Shown: piece after piece, positions 6,448-11,708 of the stretch
How positions within the stretch are numbered: the stretch's first letter is position 1
How the letters are laid out: each line of letters begins with the position of its first letter
Source of the DNA: Prevotella sp. UBA2725
GTDB taxonomy: Bacteria; Bacteroidota; Bacteroidia; Bacteroidales; Bacteroidaceae
Direction of reading: 5' to 3'
Assembly: GCA_002353825.1 (NCBI GenBank)
Contig: DEKJ01000062.1
Span: forward strand, 1 to 11,708
DNA: 11,708 nucleotides
Translations under genes and position numbers: made by a program
Notes under the pieces: generated by a model
What the model was told of the DNA's origin: nothing
Databases searched by the model: none
The model's input: the letters and a program-made list of their open reading frames with translations, nothing else

Positions 6448-6915
6448 TTGCCTACACCTCACCTACACCAATTCGTTAGGAGCTGCCTTGTGAAGGGGCT
6501 CCTCGGCCAAGTAATAGGACATTCAAGCAGTCTATGGTGTAGGTGGGGTGTAGATGACCTGAAGAGATTGAAGAACGGCAAGCATTTCATCAAGGACGGG
6601 CATCTCTTCGTCAACATCCAGGATGCCCAGGGAAAGACTGAGGATGAAGCCGTCATTGAATATCACAAGAAGATGATTGATATTCAGATTCCTCTGAACA
6701 TGCCGGAGACCTATGGCTACACGCCTGTAGAAGATCTTCCGGCAGTTGACTTCAACGTTGAGAAGGATATTGCCAAGGTTCCCGGAGTCAAGGTGCAATC
6801 GTATGTCACGGCTAACCCGGGCGAGTTCGTCATGTTTTTCCCTCAGGACGGTCATGCACCATGCATTGCCAATGGCACGTTGCACAAGGCGATATTCAAA
6901 GTAGAGGTTGAGTAG
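6448..6915 (+). pseudogene. YhcH/YjgK/YiaL family protein, 5' end replaced (probable pseudogene)
   Basis: From about residue 38 (DDLKRLKNGKHFIKDG) the reading frame is clearly YhcH/YjgK/YiaL (DUF386), a cupin-like family linked to sialic acid and other sugar metabolism. It includes the EGC subunit of the Ebg beta-galactosidase. The motifs VNIQDAQGKT, EYHKKMIDIQIPL (71-83), ETYGYTPVEDLP (87-98), FPQDGHAP (131-138) and a C-terminal HKAIFKVEV are intact, including the usual metal-ligand His/Glu candidates. The normal N-terminal region of about 25-30 residues is missing. Upstream, the frame reads through the inverted-repeat element and can only begin at TTG (6448) or an internal GTG (6490): the frame contains no ATG before residue 76 (MIDIQ). 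The gene is therefore probably beheaded by insertion, although expression from a rare start codon is possible. It overlaps the convergent GH2 gene by 20 bp. Confidence 0.75.
6451..6553. mobile_element. MITE-like inverted-repeat element
   Basis: CTACACCTCACCTACACCA (6452-6470) is the reverse complement of TGGTGTAGGTGGGGTGTAG (6535-6553) at 18 of 19 positions. The interior holds a second hairpin, AGGAGC (6478-6483) with GCTCCT (6498-6503), with an inner CCTT/AAGG pairing. The whole is about 102 bp, has no coding capacity and abuts the point where YhcH-family homology begins. This suggests a short non-autonomous inserted element. I see no clear target-site duplication, so an intrinsic repetitive palindrome remains possible. 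Confidence 0.6.
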
Positions 6916-9016
6916 TATCCCAACCTACGACATCCTCCACCCCATCGCCGACAACCTTAATCTCATGGCTACCCACTGGGAGAACGACAGTGTGGAAGGT
7001 CCAGATTACGCCCGAGGGATCATCGCACTGCGGTAGCGTCTGTACCCATTTGCCGTCGATCCAAAGCTGCAACGAGCTGGCATTGCTGTAGACCTTCACG
7101 GTGTAAGGCTTATCCGCATACAACTTCTTCAATCTCCGCCCGGTGATATACACGGTCTTGACCTGATGATTCCACAATGCCTTATAGAGATAGAAGACAT
7201 CTTTCTTCACCTTGCGGTCTCTTGTCACGAGACCCTTATCGTTGATGTATTTCTTATTCTCGTCTGTTGTGAAATGGATGCCATCATCAGAGTCCATGAA
7301 TCCTTCCTGGCGCGCTGCGACGGGGAAGTCGAAGAGTACCCATGCCGATGTGAAGTTCAGAAACGGCATATTGAGAATCTGCCGCACATGCTCCTCATGC
7401 ACGAGGTTGCCAAGCTCCTCAAAATGATACTTATCGTCAGCACGCAGCTTGTTCATATCCGTCTCCGTTGTATGACAGAAGGGATCGATGCCAGCGCCAT
7501 ATTCAGATAGATTGCAGACAGGGTGTTTCTGATGGACCGCTGCCATATCCTCAAAAACATGAGCCGGGATTGCTTTCTGATAATACCATCCGTTATAACG
7601 GTTCTCAGAGAAGAAGTCTCCCTTCAAACCGGCGTAACCTTCACGCCCGTAGAGACTGCAGTCGGTGACGCCTACGAGGCGCTGCGGGTCGAGGCTCTTG
7701 GCATAGTCGTAGAGACGCGCTGTCTCACTGACCACTCGCTGACAGTCGATCGGCCCCTGGAAATGGTCATTATTGCCCCAGTTGTCGATTTCATTCCACA
7801 TTCCCCAGAACACGATAGAAGGGTGATTATACAGGGATGTAATCATCTCACGCATCTGCTGATGGATATTGTCGAAATACTCCTTCTGTGCATGGGTTCC
7901 GCAGACGTCAACCCATGGAATTTCAGTCTGTACGATAATGCCCAGGGAGTCGCAGAGCTTGTATTCGTAGTCTCGGTGCGGATAGTGGGCGAGCCGGAGG
8001 AAGTTGCAGCCGAGTTCTTGGATGATCTGATAGTCTCTGTCGATATCAGTTTTCGTGACTGCAGATGCCTCTCCGGCCATGTCCTGATGCTCAGCCACAC
8101 CACGCAGCGGATAAGGATAACCATTGAGCAGGAAGCCTTTGTCGGCTGTCACTTGATAGAAACGATAACCAATCTTCGTACGCACTTCATCAAGGACAGT
8201 GCCCTCCTTATCCTTCAAGGTTATGACGGCCTTATAGAGGTAAGGATCCTTAACACCGTTCCACAGATGGGGATGGGCAACAGTGAACTGATCTGATACA
8301 GTCAAAAGTTGGCTTCCCACAGCGACTTGGTAAGGAACAGCATGAGAATAAACTTGATTACCTTCGGCATCGAGCAATGAGAAAACGACAGTCACTTTAC
8401 TTTTTCGTCCGGTGCTATTGCCGAGCTGCGCGGTCATGACCGTCGTTGCCTCGTCCTCACTGACCTTGGGGGTCACGACATGGAGCCGGTAGAACCCTGT
8501 CTTCTCGGGAGAGAAGAAGACCGAACTCATCTTCAAAAGAAGTGCCGGGTTATGCAGCCCTCCATTCTTGTTGAAATCGGAGTTGACGGGGATGAGGTCG
8601 ACATCCTCATGGTTATCACACGTCACCGTGACCGTGTTCTCCCCCTCATGCACATGCCCGTTGAGCGTCACCCAGAAAGGCGTGTATCCGCCACGATGGT
8701 GAATGACTGGCTGATTATTGACTAAGACCGTGGCTTGTTGGGCAGCACCTTCGAACAACAGCATCAGCGGTCGTTTCAAATCAGCTTTGCTCAAGGAGAT
8801 TACCTTCTTATAATATCCCTTTCCGCGATAATATTTTGGCGAGTGTCCGTCGATAGCATTATACGAGTGTGGAATGGTGACGGATTGCCAATGGATGCTG
8901 TCGAGGCTGAACACCCAGTCTGTCAGATTGATAGTCTGGGTTCCAAGATTCTGCCCTTTCAAGGAGACAGCGCACGACAACAATAATAAAAGCAGCATAA
9001 TAGTATTTTTCTTCAT
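6896..9016 (-). CDS. Secreted glycoside hydrolase family 2 enzyme (beta-galactosidase-like)
   Basis: A 706-residue protein that hydrolyses terminal beta-glycosides, most likely beta-galactosides or beta-glucuronides, in the periplasm or at the cell surface. A signal peptide spans residues 1-21 (MKKNTIMLLLLLLSCAVSLK, then GQ). LLSC weakly resembles a lipobox, so lipoprotein export is not excluded. A sugar-binding jelly roll (about 25-185) precedes an Ig-like domain (about 186-285), a TIM barrel (about 286-590) and a C-terminal beta domain (about 615-700, with YSNASSLQLWIDG). The GH2 signatures are LAHYPHRDYEYKLCDSLGI, the acid/base Glu409 in WNEIDNWG and the nucleophile Glu505 in LSEYG; the 96-residue spacing suits the family. 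It lies 187 bp downstream of the M1 peptidase on the same strand. A 6-codon upstream ORF (9013-9033) ends in a TGA overlapping the ATG. The substrate cannot be fixed from sequence. Confidence 0.9.
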   Translation of the reverse strand: MKKNTIMLLLLLLSCAVSLKGQNLGTQTINLTDWVFSLDSIHWQSVTIPHSYNAIDGHSPKYYRGKGYYKKVISLSKADLKRPLMLLFEGAAQQATVLVNNQPVIHHRGGYTPFWVTLNGHVHEGENTVTVTCDNHEDVDLIPVNSDFNKNGGLHNPALLLKMSSVFFSPEKTGFYRLHVVTPKVSEDEATTVMTAQLGNSTGRKSKVTVVFSLLDAEGNQVYSHAVPYQVAVGSQLLTVSDQFTVAHPHLWNGVKDPYLYKAVITLKDKEGTVLDEVRTKIGYRFYQVTADKGFLLNGYPYPLRGVAEHQDMAGEASAVTKTDIDRDYQIIQELGCNFLRLAHYPHRDYEYKLCDSLGIIVQTEIPWVDVCGTHAQKEYFDNIHQQMREMITSLYNHPSIVFWGMWNEIDNWGNNDHFQGPIDCQRVVSETARLYDYAKSLDPQRLVGVTDCSLYGREGYAGLKGDFFSENRYNGWYYQKAIPAHVFEDMAAVHQKHPVCNLSEYGAGIDPFCHTTETDMNKLRADDKYHFEELGNLVHEEHVRQILNMPFLNFTSAWVLFDFPVAARQEGFMDSDDGIHFTTDENKKYINDKGLVTRDRKVKKDVFYLYKALWNHQVKTVYITGRRLKKLYADKPYTVKVYSNASSLQLWIDGKWVQTLPQCDDPSGVIWTFHTVVLPVGSHEIKVVGDGVEDVVGWDTTQPLL

Positions 9017-9203
9017 CGTATATATTGCTTCATAGTTTTTTCTTTATCAAACGGGGACACAACAGCTTTATTGCCATTTGCCAAGCCATATGAGGGTTCT
9101 ATCAATAAGGCACCTTATCTGGAATATCAAGTGACCGCTTCCGCCTCTGAACCCCTCACTCTATCTCTGTGACGTAGGCAAACCGATGCGCAATGATCGC
9201 ACC

Positions 9204-11708
9204 CTAATTTATTTTGTTCTCCAACTGCAGCACTCGATCTTGCTCCACACTCAGCACGCCTTTAACTTTCCTCAGGGTTGCCATCACAGTATTGATATTG
9301 GCACTCTGCGGAAAAGAGGCGGCAATGCCATTGAAGTTCTTGTAATCGTAGAGGATGTTGCCTTTCAACTTCTTGACAGTCTTCAATAGGTCTTTCTTGC
9401 CGATTGCCGAATCATAGAAGACGATGAGGATATGAGAATAAGACGACACCGTATCAGTGCAGACCGTGTTCTTGCGTGGGCATTGGACAGAGCCCTGAGC
9501 ATTGGGAAGCATAAGTTGCAATGCTGAGAACCTGTTTGGGATATTCTGCTTGATCTTGTTCTTCAAGCTCTGCGGATAATCTGGATGGTTCTTGATCCAA
9601 GAATCGACAAGAGAGAAGAACTCGGGGTTGTGGTGGTTGCCAAGAAGCGCACCACACCAATAACCGGGGAAAAAGATGTCGCTCGACTGCTGAATCGGCA
9701 ATAACGCATCCAGCCCTGGATGAATATACCTTAAGCAGAACGGCTCACGCGTCTCATCACAGAGCAACGACAGCATCGTGCGCGCCCAGGGCTCCACCGT
9801 ACGGCCCGACTTGGGAATGAGACTCTCGAAGAGACGCTGCTGCTCCAATGTATCTGGTGTGCAGGCGCGAGAGATAAATTCGAACTCACGACGATCATCC
9901 TCCGTCTTCAAGCGGGCCCGCTGTGACTGAAGAATTTTCTGCCATTGGTCAGGCTTCATGATTGCTAAATGATAGCTCATGCGCGTATAGTCCTGGTCAT
10001 TGAGCAACGTGTCTCGCTTCGACTGCCAAATCTGATACAACGTGTCGACAAGCGCTGGAGAAGTAGCATTCAGAGACAACGAGCGCATCAGTTGTTTACG
10101 AACGGATGGAAGCGGATGGTTATTTGACAATTCAAACATCGTCTGCTCACACTTCTCGCGGGTAGCCTCCGGCGCATAGAAATGAACAGAAGCCAACTGT
10201 GAACAAAGCGTAGAAGCGATGAGTGGATTCTTGCAAAGCGGAAGCGTCTCACTGAGCACACGAGCCATCTGCTCATGGCTGATCTTACCCTTCAAATAAT
10301 TCTCATAAAGACTAAGTATCACGCTGTAAGCCGACACCTCTTTATTAATACTGCTCTTCGGCGACTCGCCTAGCAGGGCCTTCTCCAAGAAATGGATGTT
10401 GCTACTAAGTTCTTTCCCATCCGTAAAGATAAACTGTCCATATCCTCTGCCATCAAGATTGGGAATGATATACTTCACACTACCTTTGATTGGAATCGTG
10501 ATCTCTGGCTTACCAAGGGTGATAGCTAAGCGATGGATACTGTCGCCCTGCGCGATTCCGAAACTGATATTCTGCGGCCAAGCAAGTCCACGATTGTAAG
10601 GATCCGTCTGATGAATCGTGAGGCGATGATGCTGATAGTTCCACGTAATCGTTGGCAGGCCCTTCTCTTTCACCCAGTCATGGGAGAAGTCCTTTAGATG
10701 CGCCTCAGGTGCCTCCTTATCGAGAATGTCGATAAGGTCATCCCACGTAGCATTGCCGTAGCTGAACTTCCTAAGATACAGCTGCAAGCCCTTACGGAAA
10801 CGCTCTGCCCCCATCTGCTCCTCAAGCTTGCTCATCATGATTGGCGCCTTCTCATAGATGATATTGCCGTAGAGCAGACCCGCATTCATCAGATTATCAA
10901 GTGGCTGCTGGATAGGATGCGTACCATCGGTACGATCCGTGCTCAGCGCGTAAGGATAATAATTCTTGAGGAAGTTGAGGTCATGGTTGATATTGGGAAA
11001 CTGTTCACGCGAAATCTTCGAAGCCATGAAGTTGGCAAAGACCTCCTTCGTCCACACATCATTGAACCAGCGCATCGTAACGAGGTCGCCAAACCACATG
11101 TGGGAAGTCTCATGGGCGATAAGGTTCAAGCGAACCATTTCTTCATCTGGAGTAGGATTAGATCCAAGAAAGATCTCGCGATCCGTAAACTGGATAGCTC
11201 CCGGATGCTCCATGCCACCAAACTGATAACCCGGCAAGACAACGAATCCATACTTCTGAAACGGGAAAGGAATGCCGGTGTACTTTTCGAGCCAACGGAG
11301 CGACAAAGCAGCCTCATCGAAGCATTTGTCTAGTTGCGCCACCTTCTTGGGGTCCGTCTCCCGGTAAAGCGCGGTCATCCTGCGGCCATCGCGCACGACG
11401 CTCTTCTCCTGAAACTTTCCAGCCACGAAAGAGAAGAGATAGGTCGGCATCGGCTTGCTCCAAGGATAAGCGGAGAAACGCATATCACACTCCACCCCCG
11501 TCGTATCAGCATCTGCATAGGACATCGTGCGCCAGTTGTCAGGATAACTGAGTGTGAGTTTGAACTGCGCCTTCAGATCAGGCTGATCGAAGCAAGGAAA
11601 AGCAGAGCGCGCATTGCCCGGCACGAAGAGGGTATACATATAATCGGAATGCCGGTTAAGCGCTTTGTCGGTACTGACGAAACCGAGATAAACCTCATTG
11701 TGCCCCTG
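9204..11708 (-). CDS. M1 family metallo-aminopeptidase, 5'-partial
   Basis: An aminopeptidase N-like zinc enzyme that removes N-terminal residues from peptides. The frame is open for 23 codons upstream of the first in-window ATG (11637-11639), and those codons read like M1 N-domain sequence (NEVYLGFVSTDKAL). The gene therefore runs off the right edge and 834 codons are visible. Numbered from that Met, the catalytic domain shows the substrate-anchoring GGMEHPGA (141-148), the zinc motif HETSH (176-180) with third ligand Glu199 in TKEVFANF, and the catalytic Tyr262 in NIIYEKAP. A long helical C-terminal region follows (about 420-720). Residues 732-811 form an additional small alpha/beta domain (HILIVFYDSAIG, then YDYKNFNGIAASFP and VKGVLSVEQDRVL) resembling a subtilisin propeptide/I9 inhibitor. 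The stop is TAG at 9204-9206. The signal peptide lies outside the window. Confidence 0.92.
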   Translation of the reverse strand, partial: QGHNEVYLGFVSTDKALNRHSDYMYTLFVPGNARSAFPCFDQPDLKAQFKLTLSYPDNWRTMSYADADTTGVECDMRFSAYPWSKPMPTYLFSFVAGKFQEKSVVRDGRRMTALYRETDPKKVAQLDKCFDEAALSLRWLEKYTGIPFPFQKYGFVVLPGYQFGGMEHPGAIQFTDREIFLGSNPTPDEEMVRLNLIAHETSHMWFGDLVTMRWFNDVWTKEVFANFMASKISREQFPNINHDLNFLKNYYPYALSTDRTDGTHPIQQPLDNLMNAGLLYGNIIYEKAPIMMSKLEEQMGAERFRKGLQLYLRKFSYGNATWDDLIDILDKEAPEAHLKDFSHDWVKEKGLPTITWNYQHHRLTIHQTDPYNRGLAWPQNISFGIAQGDSIHRLAITLGKPEITIPIKGSVKYIIPNLDGRGYGQFIFTDGKELSSNIHFLEKALLGESPKSSINKEVSAYSVILSLYENYLKGKISHEQMARVLSETLPLCKNPLIASTLCSQLASVHFYAPEATREKCEQTMFELSNNHPLPSVRKQLMRSLSLNATSPALVDTLYQIWQSKRDTLLNDQDYTRMSYHLAIMKPDQWQKILQSQRARLKTEDDRREFEFISRACTPDTLEQQRLFESLIPKSGRTVEPWARTMLSLLCDETREPFCLRYIHPGLDALLPIQQSSDIFFPGYWCGALLGNHHNPEFFSLVDSWIKNHPDYPQSLKNKIKQNIPNRFSALQLMLPNAQGSVQCPRKNTVCTDTVSSYSHILIVFYDSAIGKKDLLKTVKKLKGNILYDYKNFNGIAASFPQSANINTVMATLRKVKGVLSVEQDRVLQLENKIN

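Noticed and set aside
6448..9016. YhcH-family gene and GH2 gene as an Ebg-like enzyme pair in one operon
   Set aside because: They are convergent with overlapping 3' ends, and the YhcH-family gene is truncated, so co-transcription is not possible.
11637..11639. Start codon of the M1 peptidase
   Set aside because: The frame is open and M1-like for 23 codons further to the window edge, so this Met is internal and the gene is partial.

Overview
The window looks like a chromosomal segment of a member of the Bacteroidota, most likely a Prevotella-like Bacteroidales. The gene repertoire supports this: a large periplasmic-type M1 aminopeptidase, a secreted GH2 glycosidase, an AlbA/GHKL regulator and a Bacteroidota-style tyrosine recombinase. 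Genes also lack visible Shine-Dalgarno sequences. The species assignment is inference.

Left part (1 to about 4245): the end of an integrated element, all genes on the minus strand. In transcription order it carries a tyrosine recombinase (2491-3954), an AlbA_2/GHKL/winged-helix protein (614-2290) and a pRiA4b ORF-3-like protein (9-560). The right boundary is the 3' half of a tRNA-Met(CAT) sequence (about 4191-4242). This is the usual scar of integration into a tRNA gene, and it is followed by a terminator (4253-4289). Short direct repeats resembling integrase arm-type sites lie on both sides of this core: GCGAACAC pairs on the left and TGGGAAAACA pairs on the right.

The most unusual structure is a pair of tandem arrays with an 11-bp period and the same ACTTGGG-like core. 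One lies upstream of the AlbA-family gene (2361-2425). The other lies inside that gene (852-985), between the ATPase-like domain and the winged helix. Eleven is not a multiple of three, so gain or loss of one unit in the coding array would frameshift the protein and remove its C-terminal domain.

Middle part (4290-6000): a minus-strand gene (4512-5672) encodes an unrecognised protein with a glycine-zipper-like hydrophobic C-terminus and its own probable terminator. About 330 bp upstream of it holds no convincing gene.

Right part (6000-11708): a small plus-strand membrane-anchored protein (6003-6362) is followed by a YhcH/YjgK/YiaL-family gene. The 5' end of that gene has been replaced by a roughly 100-bp inverted-repeat element that resembles a MITE. 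Convergent to it, and overlapping its 3' end by 20 bp, is a secreted GH2 beta-galactosidase-like enzyme (6896-9016). Upstream of that on the same strand is an M1 aminopeptidase (9204 to beyond the window), whose tail resembles a subtilisin-propeptide (I9) fold. These last genes look like ordinary chromosomal peptide and carbohydrate metabolism rather than mobile cargo.
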